Assembly (NCBI GenBank): GCA_022360315.1 | Contig: JAKSDA010000335.1 | Coordinates: 1-54,535 of the forward strand | DNA length: 54,535 bases | Reading direction: 5' to 3' | From: Pseudomonadota bacterium | GTDB lineage: Bacteria; Myxococcota_A; Polyangia; Haliangiales; Haliangiaceae | Shown: positions 35,893 to 46,901 of the stretch, in pieces | Layout: the number at the start of each line of letters is the position of its first letter | Position numbering within the stretch: position 1 is the first letter of the stretch | Made by a program: the position numbers and the translations under genes | Notes under the pieces: generated by a model | The model's input: the letters and a program-made list of their open reading frames with translations, nothing else | Databases searched by the model: none | What the model was told of the DNA's origin: nothing

Positions 35893-36381
35893 GACCGTGA
35901 GATTACCATTTGATGGCCGGAGCCCAAACCCTCAGTTGTCAGTCTGGGTCGTCAAACCGTGAGTCGTCGGACCCGGCCCCCAGCTGTCGGCGGGAGTCCG
36001 CCGGAGGGCTTTGCCCAATAATGGTAGCGGCGTTCGGGGTTTTTCCCGAATGCTGCTAGAGCTAGATGAATCTAATTTTAGGTCGTCCAATTTGAAATAA
36101 ATATGCAGATATCATAACCATCCTGGCCTGGTGGCTCATCATTGGTCAATCTCCCGCGCTGTGGATTCCTCGAGTTCATGGCCAAGATTCGGTGTCTGCT
36201 GCGCTCACGAGCGCGCCTGGCCCATTTCCCTCGAGCCCGGGCGGCGGCCACACCGAAGGTGGACAGTGTCCGATGAGCGTGAGGAGTGCAATATGGTTTC
36301 CACGAAGACCACAAAATACAAAATACCCAGTCAGCTGGCTCGTACCAGGGCAGTACGGCGAGCCAAAAGTCCCACAGCCAG
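35893..36381. repeat. Intergenic region with 72-bp structured repeat, copy A
   Basis: Copy A of the repeat covers 35988-36059. It opens with a hairpin CGGCGG-GAGT-CCGCCG, then GGGCTTTGCCC, then AATAATGGTAGCGG, then a second stem GTTCGGG-GTTTTT-CCCGAAT ending GCTGCTAG. Copy B at 50300-50370 is almost identical. Otherwise 35893-36381 has no convincing gene; 36061-36115 is AT-rich. Confidence 0.6.
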
Positions 36382-36549
36382 ATCACCCCAGAGCAGCGTG
36401 CGCACCGATTCGGCCACGAGCCGACGACGGTATGGCTGACCGGACCGACCAGCACCGGCAAACGCGCCATCGCATATGCCCTGGAGCAGCGCCTGTTTGC
36501 AGCGGGCTACAGTTGCTCCGTGCTCGACCGCCTCAATGCTGGACCGGAC
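36382..36549 (+). pseudogene. Decayed adenylylsulfate kinase (cysC) fragment
   Basis: An open frame here reads TPEQRAHRFGHEP, TTVWLTGPTSTGKR and AIAYALEQRLFAAGYSCSVL, closely matching the start of the APS-kinase domain including the linker seen in CysN-CysC fusions. The Walker A, normally GLSGSGKST, is altered to GPTSTGKRA, so ATP binding is doubtful. Similarity stops after about 55 residues (LDRLNAG for LDGDNVR) and the rest of the kinase is missing. The frame continues into unrelated Pro/Arg-rich sequence. I read it as a gene remnant; a re-used peptide cannot be excluded. Confidence 0.6.
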
Positions 36550-36952
36550 AGCGACAGCGATATCGATCGAACAATCCGGCCGCTGCGCCGCTCGCATTCC
36601 CCGCCCGAGCGCGGCGCGCCGGCCTCTTCCACTGACCCAACAAAGCCTGGCGCGCCGGCCGGCAATCTCCGCAATCCTGTAAAATCGATACGTTCGAGAC
36701 CACCCTCGAGCCGTCACATCGCCGGCCGCAGCCAGTTATTCGAACGCCGAGGCACCCGGCCAGCCGATGAGTGGAAAAAGCCCTCACCCAGGCCGAATTG
36801 CACCGCGGTGTCCGAACTATCAGGTCGGGTCGGCGAGGCGATCTCGGCGCCTTGCCGACACCCGGGCAATGTTTTCGGCAGGGCCGCGCAACCCCCGAAT
36901 GTTTTGGGGCGATGGGACACAGCCGCGCCGCTATCTGTTATACCTGGCAAGA
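36550..36952. other. No clear gene; leader region of the sigma operon
   Basis: Frames through here are Pro/Arg/Ser-rich and look non-coding. Near its end TATCTGTTATACC (about 36931-36943) offers a -10-like sequence just before the sigma-factor start, without a good -35 partner. Confidence 0.35.
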
Positions 36953-37678
36953 GTGAATAAGCGCGCCGAACAAGCGTCCATCTCTCAGCCGGCCCGACGG
37001 GCAAAACCCACCCCTCGGGACCCGGCCAGACGCAACCATGATGAAGGACGTTCCAAGAGGGCCCCGGGGCCCGCGGTCGACGAAAAGGAGCTGGTCAAAC
37101 GCGCGCAGAGCGGCGACCACGATGCATTTCGGGTTCTGTTCGAGCGCTACCACCGGCGCGCTTACTCGCTGGCCTTTGGCGTTTTGCACAACGCCGACGA
37201 TGCCCTGGACGTGGTCCAGGATGGCTTCATCAAGGCGCATCGATACCTCGACAAGTTTGAGGGCAACTCGAGCTTCTACACCTGGCTGTACCGCATCATC
37301 ATGAACCTGTCCATCGACCATATCCGCAAGCAGAAGCGGGCCCGGCACGTCGATTTCAACGACGCACTGGGGCACAGCGACGGCGATGAACGCGTGGGCG
37401 AGGATATGCTGTTGCCGCGAATCCTCGGCCAGAACCCGAGCAAATCGCTGTCCCGCAAACGCATGCGCGGACAGATAGGCGAGGCACTCGAGACCCTGTC
37501 TGATAACCACCGAGCCGTCTTGATCATGCGCGAACTTCACGGCATGACCTACGAGGAAATGGCCGAGGCCATGGAGTGCTCAAAGGGAACGATCATGTCG
37601 CGGCTCTTTCACGCCCGCAAGAACATGCAGAAGCGCCTGCTCGAGCTCATGGGTGGGCAGAAAGATCTCGAGGCCTAG
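36953..37678 (+). CDS. RpoE-like ECF sigma factor
   Basis: 241 residues if started at GTG 36953; the conserved part begins DEKELVKRAQSGDHDAFRVL at about residue 43, so the true start is uncertain and an ATG at 36767 would add non-conserved sequence. Region 2: DALDVVQDGFIKAHRYLDKF, then FYTWLYRIIMNLSIDHIRKQ. Region 4: ETLSDNHRAVLIMRELHG, then SKGTIMSRLFHARKNMQKRL. The following gene encodes a membrane anti-sigma-like protein, so this should be an envelope-stress regulator held at the membrane. Confidence 0.9.
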   Translation: MNKRAEQASISQPARRAKPTPRDPARRNHDEGRSKRAPGPAVDEKELVKRAQSGDHDAFRVLFERYHRRAYSLAFGVLHNADDALDVVQDGFIKAHRYLDKFEGNSSFYTWLYRIIMNLSIDHIRKQKRARHVDFNDALGHSDGDERVGEDMLLPRILGQNPSKSLSRKRMRGQIGEALETLSDNHRAVLIMRELHGMTYEEMAEAMECSKGTIMSRLFHARKNMQKRLLELMGGQKDLEA

Positions 37679-37680
37679 CT

Positions 37681-38373
37681 GTGCCCGACACACCGAAATT
37701 CGACGACATCGATCTCATGCTCTATGCCGATGGCGAAGTCGACGAGGCCCTGGCAGCTCGGGTCGAGGCGTATCTCGACGAGAACAGCGATGCCAGGGCC
37801 AAAGTCGAGGCGATCCGACAAATGGACGATACCCTGCGCTCGTACCTCGAACTCGCGGCCGACGATCAGGAATCTCGCCTCAGTGCCATGTGGGACACCA
37901 TCGAGCACAATATCCGCGCCGATAGCACAACTGCTCGGCAAGCCCTGTCCGCGCGCGAGACCGAAAGCGCGCCAGGAGCCGAGCCGAGAAGCGAGCCAGG
38001 TCGCCTAAGAGACCGGGCTGAACGCCAGGACACCGACGGCATATGGAGTGCGATCGGCCGGTGGCTCGAGGGTTACCGCGGCCACGTTTTGACCGGAGCC
38101 GCAGCGGTCGCCGCTGCAGCGCTTCTCGTCATCGCCCTGCGACCGAGCCCAACCGTGGTCGTCGAACGGGGAGGCGTTGCGAATCCCGGCAATCCCGGAT
38201 CGATGAATGTTTCGAGTACTGCTCCTGTCCATGAGCCAAATCCGCCGCAGGTCGAGCATCTGGATGTTACCGGCGGCTCGGGGACTGTGTTCGTCATGCC
38301 GCGAGACGGCAAGGACGATGTCTCAGCAACTGTGATCTTCGTGGATATGAACGACGTGGAGGGTCCTCTATGA
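37681..38373 (+). CDS. Membrane-anchored anti-sigma-like factor
   Basis: 230 residues from GTG 37681, two bases after the sigma stop. The N-terminal about 100 residues are acidic and helical (DDIDLMLYADGEVDEALAAR), typical of anti-sigma domains, but the zinc HxxxCxxC motif is absent. One membrane helix (VLTGAAAVAAAALLVIAL) leads to a periplasmic Gly/Pro-rich segment and a small beta-rich end. It should bind the adjacent sigma factor in the cytoplasm and sense the envelope outside. Confidence 0.8.
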   Translation: MPDTPKFDDIDLMLYADGEVDEALAARVEAYLDENSDARAKVEAIRQMDDTLRSYLELAADDQESRLSAMWDTIEHNIRADSTTARQALSARETESAPGAEPRSEPGRLRDRAERQDTDGIWSAIGRWLEGYRGHVLTGAAAVAAAALLVIALRPSPTVVVERGGVANPGNPGSMNVSSTAPVHEPNPPQVEHLDVTGGSGTVFVMPRDGKDDVSATVIFVDMNDVEGPL

Positions 38374-38909
38374 CAAAGCAACGATCGACGGTGCAACCTT
38401 CGACGACCCGACAATTGGCGATCCGGCGAGCATGCACGCGGGCCCGCGTTCTGGCCATTGTTATCATGGCTGCAGCGGTTCTACTGGGAGCTGGCGCGAC
38501 GAGTTCTGCCCTGGCGCAAACCGCAAATTGCTCGTTTCTGGAGATCGAGGCCAGCAACAAAGAAGGCGGTATCGACGGCAAACTCAAGCCTCTGGCCAAG
38601 AAGCTGAAGAAGCCGCCGCTGTCGTCGTGGAAGAGCTACAAGCTGGTGGCAAAGCACGACAAGAGCCTGGCCAGGATGAAACCCGAAGATATTCGCCTCA
38701 CGCTCGGCGGCAAGCTGTCGGCCCTGCTCCGCCGCCAGGGCAACTCCCAGGGGCAAAAAACTCGCTTCGAAGTCTCGATCACCATCGACAACAAGAGTGG
38801 AAAACGCGCTGTCGATTCCACGATCAACGTTTCGTCGGGTGATTACCTCATCTTTGCCTTCGACGTCACCTCCGAACGCGGCAATCTGCTGGCGTTTACC
38901 TGCAAATGA
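38370..38909 (+). CDS. Exported protein, third gene of the sigma/anti-sigma unit
   Basis: 179 residues, ATG overlapping the anti-sigma stop (ATGA). Signal peptide near residues 27-49 (VLAIVIMAAAVLLGAGATSSALA). The mature part is Lys-rich with KPLAKKLKKPPLSSW and ends in beta-rich sequence. I do not know the family; conserved linkage would make it the periplasmic signal partner of the anti-sigma protein. Confidence 0.75.
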   Translation: MTKQRSTVQPSTTRQLAIRRACTRARVLAIVIMAAAVLLGAGATSSALAQTANCSFLEIEASNKEGGIDGKLKPLAKKLKKPPLSSWKSYKLVAKHDKSLARMKPEDIRLTLGGKLSALLRRQGNSQGQKTRFEVSITIDNKSGKRAVDSTINVSSGDYLIFAFDVTSERGNLLAFTCK

Positions 38910-39022
38910 GCCGTGAATGCGGCCGAGCATCTCCACCGCTCGACCGGATGGGCGTCCGGAGTGATCGAACAATTCGCCCGTCGAGGCGTCCGGACCAAAC
39001 GAGTTTGGGCTAGCTTCTAGCC

Positions 39023-41449
39023 ATGGCCCACACTCGCTACGTCTGCATCCACGGTCATTTCTACCAGCCACCGCGAGAAAACCCCTGGCTCGAGACCATC
39101 GAGCGCGAGGAATCGGCGTATCCCTATCACAACTGGAATGAGCGTATTCTGGCCGAGTGCTATCGGCCCAATGCAGCATCACGCATCGTGGACGCAGACG
39201 GACGCATCGTACTCATCGCCAACAACTACGAGAAGATCAGTTTTAACTTCGGCCCGACCTTGCTCAGCTGGCTGGACAAGGAGGCGCCGGATGAGTACGC
39301 GGCCATCATCGAAGCCGATCGCCGAAGCCAGGCCCGATTTTCGGGCCACGGCTCGGCCATGGCTCAGGCGTACAATCATCTGATCATGCCGCTGGCCAAC
39401 CGGCGCGACAAGTACACTCAGGTGGTTTGGGGCATCCGCGACTTCGAGCAACGGTTTGGCCGCTCGCCCGAGGGCATGTGGCTGCCAGAGACTGCTGTGG
39501 ACGGCGAAACTCTGGATATCATGGCCGAGCTCGGCATCCAGTTCACCGTCCTGGCACCGGGTCAAGCGCGGAGCATAAAGCCGATCAACGGCGACGGGCA
39601 GGCTGCCGACGTGACCGGTGGTCGTATCGATCCCGGCCGGACCTATCGGTTCACCGCGCCGTCGGGACGGCATATCGATATCTTTTTCTACGACGGCGTG
39701 ATCTCCAAAGCCGTGGCGTTTGAGCGATTGCTCATCGATGGCCGTACCTTTGGCGAACGCCTCATCACTGCCCGGTCCGGACCCGAGCCCGCGCTCTCGC
39801 ACATTGCGACCGACGGCGAGACCTACGGTCACCACCACCGTCACGGCGACATGGCCCTGGGCTACGCTCTCCATCACATCAGCAGCAACGGGGCGGCGCG
39901 TTTGACCAACTACGGCGAGTTTCGCGAGCTTTTTCCGGCCGCCTACGAAGTCGAGATCTTTGACCACACTGCGTGGAGTTGCGCCCACGGCGTGGGCCGC
40001 TGGAGCGACGATTGCGGTTGCAACGCCGGCTCGAACTCGACCTGGCATCAGCACTGGCGCAAACCGCTGCGCGACGCTCTCGACTGGCTGCGCGACGAGT
40101 TGGCTGCGCTGTTTGAAGAACGCGCCGCCGATCTCCTGGCCGATCCGTGGGCGGCGCGAAACGACTACATCGACGTCATTCTCGACCGCAGCGCGGGCAA
40201 TGTCGATCGCTTTCTCAGGCGGCACGCCGCAGTACAGCTGTCCTCCGACGATGAGAGCAAGGCGCTGCAACTCCTGGAGATGCAGCGCCACACCATGCTC
40301 ATGTACACCAGTTGTGGCTGGTTTTTTGACGACATCGGGGGGCCCGAGGCGATCCAGATCCTGGGCTACGCGGCCCGTGCCATCGAGCTGGCCGGCCTGA
40401 TATGGCAAAACGACGTCGAATCCGGGTTTCTCGAGCACCTGGAGCTGGCCGAGAGCAATCTAGCCGAGGTCGGCAACGGTCGCCGGGTTTACCTCGAGCG
40501 GGTTATTCCGGGCAGAATCGACCTGCGTCGCGTGATCGCTCACTACGCGGTAAGCTCGCTCTTCGACGACATTCGCGAGCAGACCAGCATCTACTGTTAC
40601 CAGATGCAGGCGCGCGACCTACATATCCATCAGGCCGGCAAGGCCAAGCTGACAGTGGGGACGGTGCGCTGCACGTCTCTCATCACGCGAGCGGAGCGAG
40701 CTCTGAGTTTTGGCGCTCTCCATTTCGGCGACCACAATTTGACCGGCGGCGTACGCAATTTCGCTGGCGACGAGGCCTACCACAGCATGGTCGGCGATGT
40801 GCTTTCAGCGTTCGATCGCGCCGACATGGTGGCGACGCAACGAGAGCTCGACCGGCATTTTCTCGAGCTCTCGTTTTCACTCAAATCACTGTTCCACGAC
40901 CATCAAGAGCGCATTCTGCACCGTATCCTCGATATCCCGCTGGCCGATGCGGAGGCTGCATACGGCCAGCTCTACGCCCATAACGCGCCGCTCATGCGAT
41001 TTCTGGAGAGCTTCGAGTTGCCCATTCCCGAGGCCTTCCTCACCGCAGCGAGATTCATCCTACAACTGCGCCTGCGCCGCGCTCTGGAGCAGGAAGACCT
41101 CGACCTGAAGAAAATGCGCGCGTATCTCGATCAGGCCAAGCGAGTCGGCGTCGAGATAGAGGATCCGGGAATGGACTACCTGTGGCAACGGGGCCTGGAG
41201 CGCATGGTCGACCGCTTTGCCAGCCAACCCGACGACCTCGACCTGCTCTATCGATTGACCCATGTGGCCGAGTTCTGCACAACACAGCAACTGAACATCG
41301 ATCCCTGGCACACGCAAAACACCTGTTACAAGCTGCTGCAGAGTATGCTCGAGGCGAAACGGCGGGAGGCATACGACGGCAACCCCGACAGCGAACACTG
41401 GCTCACTCTTTTCGAGCGACTGTGCCACGCCATGGAGATCGCAACCTGA
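39023..41449 (+). CDS. Glycoside hydrolase family 57 with DUF3536
   Basis: 808 residues from ATG 39023. Begins YVCIHGHFYQPPRENPW, the GH57 first conserved region (HGHFYQPPRE). The catalytic-nucleophile region is THIATDGETYGHHHRHGD-like (ATDGETYGHHH), and HTAWSCAHGVGRW lies further on. The C-terminal roughly 450 residues form the DUF3536 part. GH57 enzymes act on alpha-glucans (amylase, 4-alpha-glucanotransferase or branching). Cytoplasmic; probably storage or recycling glucan metabolism. Confidence 0.9.
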   Translation: MAHTRYVCIHGHFYQPPRENPWLETIEREESAYPYHNWNERILAECYRPNAASRIVDADGRIVLIANNYEKISFNFGPTLLSWLDKEAPDEYAAIIEADRRSQARFSGHGSAMAQAYNHLIMPLANRRDKYTQVVWGIRDFEQRFGRSPEGMWLPETAVDGETLDIMAELGIQFTVLAPGQARSIKPINGDGQAADVTGGRIDPGRTYRFTAPSGRHIDIFFYDGVISKAVAFERLLIDGRTFGERLITARSGPEPALSHIATDGETYGHHHRHGDMALGYALHHISSNGAARLTNYGEFRELFPAAYEVEIFDHTAWSCAHGVGRWSDDCGCNAGSNSTWHQHWRKPLRDALDWLRDELAALFEERAADLLADPWAARNDYIDVILDRSAGNVDRFLRRHAAVQLSSDDESKALQLLEMQRHTMLMYTSCGWFFDDIGGPEAIQILGYAARAIELAGLIWQNDVESGFLEHLELAESNLAEVGNGRRVYLERVIPGRIDLRRVIAHYAVSSLFDDIREQTSIYCYQMQARDLHIHQAGKAKLTVGTVRCTSLITRAERALSFGALHFGDHNLTGGVRNFAGDEAYHSMVGDVLSAFDRADMVATQRELDRHFLELSFSLKSLFHDHQERILHRILDIPLADAEAAYGQLYAHNAPLMRFLESFELPIPEAFLTAARFILQLRLRRALEQEDLDLKKMRAYLDQAKRVGVEIEDPGMDYLWQRGLERMVDRFASQPDDLDLLYRLTHVAEFCTTQQLNIDPWHTQNTCYKLLQSMLEAKRREAYDGNPDSEHWLTLFERLCHAMEIAT

Positions 41450-41460
41450 AAGAGGCAAGA

Positions 41461-42378
41461 ATGCACCGACCAACGAGCATGACCTACGAGGTCACTGGAC
41501 GCATTGCGCGCATCACCCTCGATCGTCCCGAGCGGGGCAACGCAATCACCTTCGACACTCCGCGCGAACTCGCTGCCTGCGTCGAGCGGGCCAATATCGA
41601 CCCCGCGGTTCACGTCATCCTGCTGTCCGGCAACGGCACCGGTTTTTGCGGCGGATACGACCTGATAGCCACTGCCGAACAACTGGATAAGCCGACCCAG
41701 GCATCCCGCTCATGGCCCGATGGTTCGCCATTGGACCCCGCCGAGATCGCGCGTAATCACCGGCCCAACAGCAACTGGGACCCAATGGTCGACTATATGA
41801 TGATGTCACGCAACGCGCGCAGCTTCATGAGTCTATTTCACAGTGACAAGCCCGTGGTATGCAAGGTGCATGGCTTTTGTGTTGCTGGCGGCACAGACAT
41901 GGCGCTGTGCTCGGATCTGCTCATCATCGAGGACGGGGCCAAGATCGGCTATCCGCCGGCCCGGGTGTGGGGAATTCCGACCACCGCGTTTTGGGTCCAT
42001 CGGATCGGGCTGGAAAAAGCCAAGCGGCTGCTCTTTACCGGCGATTGTCTGTCGGGCCGGGAGGCGGTCGAGTGGGGCCTGGCCATCGAGAGTGCGCCGG
42101 CGGACAAACTCGATGAGCGGTGCGAGATCTTGCTCGACCGGATCGCCCGGGTCCCGGTAAACCAGCTTGTCATGATGAAATTGCTCTTGAACCAGACCGT
42201 GACCAACCAGGGACTCCACACCAGTCAAGTCCTCGGCACGGTGTTTGACGGAGTTGCGCGTCATACCGAGGAGGGTCACGCGTTCGTGGCGCGCGCCATG
42301 GCAGATGGATTCAAGGACGCGGTCAAGGAGCGAGACGAGCCTTTTGGAGATTTTGGAATTTCCACCCATAAGGGCTGA
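41461..42378 (+). CDS. Crotonase/enoyl-CoA hydratase-family protein
   Basis: 305 residues from ATG 41461 with GAGG upstream, 12 bases after the GH57 gene. The crotonase core includes GNGTGFCGGYDL (oxyanion hole), HGFCVAGGTDMALCSD, IGYPPARVWGIP and KAKRLLFTGDCLSGREAVEWGL. The two Glu residues that hydrate the double bond in true enoyl-CoA hydratase are not in place (Asp and a YPPAR segment occupy these positions), so it may be an isomerase or another CoA-ester enzyme. This variant is common in actinobacterial and myxobacterial EchA-like proteins. Confidence 0.88.
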   Translation: MHRPTSMTYEVTGRIARITLDRPERGNAITFDTPRELAACVERANIDPAVHVILLSGNGTGFCGGYDLIATAEQLDKPTQASRSWPDGSPLDPAEIARNHRPNSNWDPMVDYMMMSRNARSFMSLFHSDKPVVCKVHGFCVAGGTDMALCSDLLIIEDGAKIGYPPARVWGIPTTAFWVHRIGLEKAKRLLFTGDCLSGREAVEWGLAIESAPADKLDERCEILLDRIARVPVNQLVMMKLLLNQTVTNQGLHTSQVLGTVFDGVARHTEEGHAFVARAMADGFKDAVKERDEPFGDFGISTHKG

Positions 42379-42534
42379 ACGGCCGGGCCGGCCCCGGCGC
42401 TGCGGCTGCGGCAATGAACCGCACCCAATAGGAGAAGCGATCGCGAGCGGGGCACGATCCAACAATCGAGAATACTATGACACAGTCTCACTCGGTCGAA
42501 CCACATGAGACTGTGGAGCTCGGCGGAGGCAATC

Positions 42535-44060
<1,526 letters not shown>

Positions 44061-44064
<4 letters not shown>

Positions 44065-45146
44065 GTGCGGTGTTTCCATTCGACCTACCCTTTGCGACAG
44101 CCATGTATGTCGCGCTATACCTGGCCACCCTGGTCATTCACGTCGCATTCATGAGCTATGTGCTGGCCGGGACCGGCTATGTTGCGGCGATGGTGCTGTT
44201 TGGTCGCGGCAAGGGCGACCCGGTCGCGCACATTCTGCGCGACTGGCTGCCATTTGCCCTCGGCGGCGCCATTACCGCGGGAGTGGCGCCGCTTCTGTTT
44301 TTGCAGATCCTCTACAAGGAGAGCTTCTACACCGCGAATTTGCTCCTCTTCCACCGCTGGATGGCAATGATCCCCGTACTCATGATCGGTTTCTACGCGC
44401 TCTATCTGGCCAAAAGCAAGGCGATCGAGGGCTGGCCATGGCATGCTCGAAGCGCGGTGAGCCTGGTTGCATTCGCCTGTTTTGCGATCACGGCATATTC
44501 GTGGACCGAGAATCATCTACTCGGGTTGGATCGCGGCGAATGGGTGCAATTCTACGGCTCGGGCCACAGTGCGTATGTGCGAGGCTCGGTATTTGCGCGG
44601 GCTGGCATGTGGATCGCCGGGGCCATCCCCATCATGGCAGTTATCGCGGGCTGGCAACTGCGCCGGGTCGGCGTGGATTCCGACTCCGACCGATCCTCGT
44701 TGCGGAGGCTGGCTCTTTTGGCAATCGCTGGATCGATCGGGGCTGTCGGCCTTGGCCTGGCCTATGCCATCGCAGTGGAGCAACCCAAGCGCATTTTTGC
44801 CCTCGATAGCATGGCCTGGCCTTATCTCGTCATCATCGCTCTTGCAATGGCAGTTCAAGTTGTCGCATGGGGCTGGCAGTGGCGAATACAGCAGCTAGAT
44901 CGGCGCGCTCTGACCGCGATCTCGCTCGCATTGCTGGGGGCGGTTTTTGCCACGGCGATCTTGCGCGAAGCGCTGCGTATAGCGAGTCTCGATGCGGAAG
45001 AATTGTTTCGTCTTCACCAGCGCGCCGCCGGGGCCGGGGGAGTCTCCATGTTTGCCCTGTTCGCAACGATCAACAGCGCCATCATCGTCTCGTGCCTGCT
45101 CATGGTCCGACGGGGCTTGCGCTCAAAACCCCAAAACCAGGAATGA
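44061..45146 (+). CDS. Membrane partner of the CydA-like/cytochrome c protein
   Basis: 361 residues, ATG overlapping the preceding stop by four bases. About nine membrane helices. The N-terminal part (YLATLVIHVAFMSYVLAG, HRWMAMIPVLMIG) carries conserved-looking His residues, which could bind haem. It does not match CydB clearly by eye. The overlap implies a two-subunit complex, an oxygen reductase or another respiratory enzyme. Confidence 0.75.
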
Positions 45147-45215
45147 CACAAAATCGTTGCGCTCTCAGCACTATCCGCGCGCCCGAATACGGGTCGGGAA
45201 GCATGGGAGTACACC

Positions 45216-45599
45216 ATGGGGTTGCGTCGAGCCGGGCAATCGGTTGCAATCGCAGCCGTGAAGACGCGCACGATCGAGCCCGAGCGGTGGCAGGCTTATT
45301 TGAACGCCCAGGCCGTTCATGTGCGGACCACTCGCGCCGAGGTACACGTGCTCGATCCCGGGCGAGATCGCTTTGCAGAGACCTGGGACGCCGATGTGCA
45401 GTCGATTACCTACGATGCCTCGGCAAATGAGCTCAGAGTGTCCGGTGACGGCTTCGTGCATATCGTGGCCGAGCCCAGGCCCATGCAGGCGATGGAGGGA
45501 CCGGCCGGTGGGTTGCGCGCTCTCGAGATCGTCGCAGAAGATGGCATCCGACACGTCATCACATTGCGCGTTCCGCTCGCGTTGGCCGGAGGGAGCTAA
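45216..45599 (+). CDS. Small protein, DUF5335-like
   Basis: 127 residues from ATG 45216 with GGGAG upstream. The sequence pattern RTIEPERWQAYLNAQ, followed by a beta-rich region and HIVAEPRPMQAMEG, then ALEIVAEDG, resembles the DUF5335 family, which has no known function. It follows the haem-protein pair by 70 bases. It probably belongs to the same transcript. Family assignment is tentative. Confidence 0.55.
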   Translation: MGLRRAGQSVAIAAVKTRTIEPERWQAYLNAQAVHVRTTRAEVHVLDPGRDRFAETWDADVQSITYDASANELRVSGDGFVHIVAEPRPMQAMEGPAGGLRALEIVAEDGIRHVITLRVPLALAGGS

Positions 45600-45622
45600 G
45601 CCCGACCTAGCCCGACCTAGCC
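45598..45622 (+). repeat. Short tandem repeat after the DUF5335-like gene
   Basis: The 10-base unit GCCCGACCTA occurs twice in direct succession (about 45600-45619), followed by a partial third copy GCCCGG. It begins right at the stop codon. Slippage product, no known function. Confidence 0.7.
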
Positions 45623-45774
45623 CGGAATATTCACCACACCAACAGCTGTGGTCGCATCTGCCGGGAACTTCGGCAAGGCCGAGCTGACTCCGAACCCCAG
45701 CGGGTACCGCCCTGGCCTCACTGCTGCTACAGTCCTGGTGACTGGCCGGGGCAAACGTGTTATGGGTGCGTGCG

Positions 45775-46197
45775 ATGAGCCGCAAGTCAGATGTTAGCAA
45801 TCAGATGCTCCCCAATGGTGTGACGATCTACAAGTGGCCGCACCAGGTCGATGCCACTCCACAAAGCGTGGCCGAGGAGATGGAGCGGTTCGGGTTCAAG
45901 AGCTACGACCTGCAAACTGTGCCACCGTGGTTCGAACGCAGCAAGCACTCGCATGACGAGGAGGAGATCCGCGGCGCGGTCTCGGGGGTCATCACGTTTC
46001 ATTTTGATGAAGGGCCGGTCACCATCGAAGCGGGCGATATCCTGATCATTCCCGCCGGAGTGGCCCACGAAGTCCTGAGCCACAATGGCCGCAAATTTTC
46101 AGCCTACAAGGGGTCGCGCAGCGGCGAACGCCACGTCACCGAACACGCTGACGGCAGCGGCAGCGTCGAGGATCTGGCCAGGCGAGCGGAGTCGTGA
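45775..46197 (+). CDS. Small cupin-domain protein
   Basis: 140 residues from ATG 45775 (a start at 45757 is also open). The double-stranded beta-helix fold shows in SKHSHDEEEIRGAVSGVITF and GDILIIPAGVAHEV: His, His, Glu and His could bind a metal. The pattern resembles 1,2-dihydroxy-3-keto-5-methylthiopentene dioxygenase, a methionine-salvage enzyme. The stop overlaps the GTG of the next gene (GTGA). Because the following gene is a HAD phosphatase, as in methionine salvage where enolase-phosphatase precedes the dioxygenase, that pathway is worth considering but is not shown. Confidence 0.75.
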   Translation: MSRKSDVSNQMLPNGVTIYKWPHQVDATPQSVAEEMERFGFKSYDLQTVPPWFERSKHSHDEEEIRGAVSGVITFHFDEGPVTIEAGDILIIPAGVAHEVLSHNGRKFSAYKGSRSGERHVTEHADGSGSVEDLARRAES

Positions 46198-46901
46198 AAG
46201 CGCAGCCCGGCAGCACACTCGTCGCTCTCGATCTGGACGGAACCATCGAGGACAGCCGCGCCGATATGGTCGCCGCAGTGCACCGGGTCCGCCAGCGGCG
46301 CTCTCTGGTTCCGCGCCCTGGAGACGATTTTTTGCCCCATATCAACCGAGGCATGGCTCATCTCTACCGGCATTGCTTTGCCGATGCCCTCGATGCGGGT
46401 CATGCATTGGATGAGATTGCCGCTGACTACGAGGCCGCCTATCTGGCTCATATTGCCGATACGACCGAGCTCTACCCGGGCATGGTCGGGGTCCTGGCCG
46501 AGCTGAGTGAGCTGGCGTCTCTGGCTGTGGTCACCAACAAAGGCGAGCGGCTGTCGCGTGCCTTGCTCGACGCTCTCGGCGTGCTCGGTCATTTTGCCGC
46601 TGTGGTTGGCGGCGACACCTGCGCCGAGGCCAAGCCGAGCCCGCTGCCGCTGGCCTTTGCCGCGACCTCTTGCGCTGTCGATCCGGTCGGCGGGCGAGTA
46701 TTCATGATCGGTGACTCAGCGGGCGACATCCGCACCGGGCGCGCCCTGGGTGCCACGGTCATCTGGTGTGCCTGGGGCTACTACGACGCCCCGTCACAGC
46801 AGGCGCCCGATTTCACGGCGTACGATCCGGCAGACCTGCCCCGGCTAGTGCGCGAAGCGCTTGCGGCAGCTGGTCCGGCTACAGCCAAAGGCGGGACGTG
46901 A
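46194..46901 (+). CDS. HAD-family phosphatase
   Basis: 235 residues from GTG 46194. HAD motif I DLDGTIEDS, motif II VVTNKG, Lys in EAKPSPLP and motif IV MIGDSAGDI. The cap is the small helical C1 type of phosphoglycolate phosphatase (Gph). Stop overlaps the GTG start of the TerB-like gene (GTGA). Cytoplasmic; substrate is a small phosphomonoester of unknown identity. Confidence 0.88.
   Translation: MKAQPGSTLVALDLDGTIEDSRADMVAAVHRVRQRRSLVPRPGDDFLPHINRGMAHLYRHCFADALDAGHALDEIAADYEAAYLAHIADTTELYPGMVGVLAELSELASLAVVTNKGERLSRALLDALGVLGHFAAVVGGDTCAEAKPSPLPLAFAATSCAVDPVGGRVFMIGDSAGDIRTGRALGATVIWCAWGYYDAPSQQAPDFTAYDPADLPRLVREALAAAGPATAKGGT

Noticed and set aside
36286..36960. Full 224-codon reading frame containing the APS-kinase match as an intact gene
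   Set aside because: Only the segment 36382-36549 resembles a protein family; the remainder is Pro/Arg/Ser-rich and the ATP-binding loop is altered.
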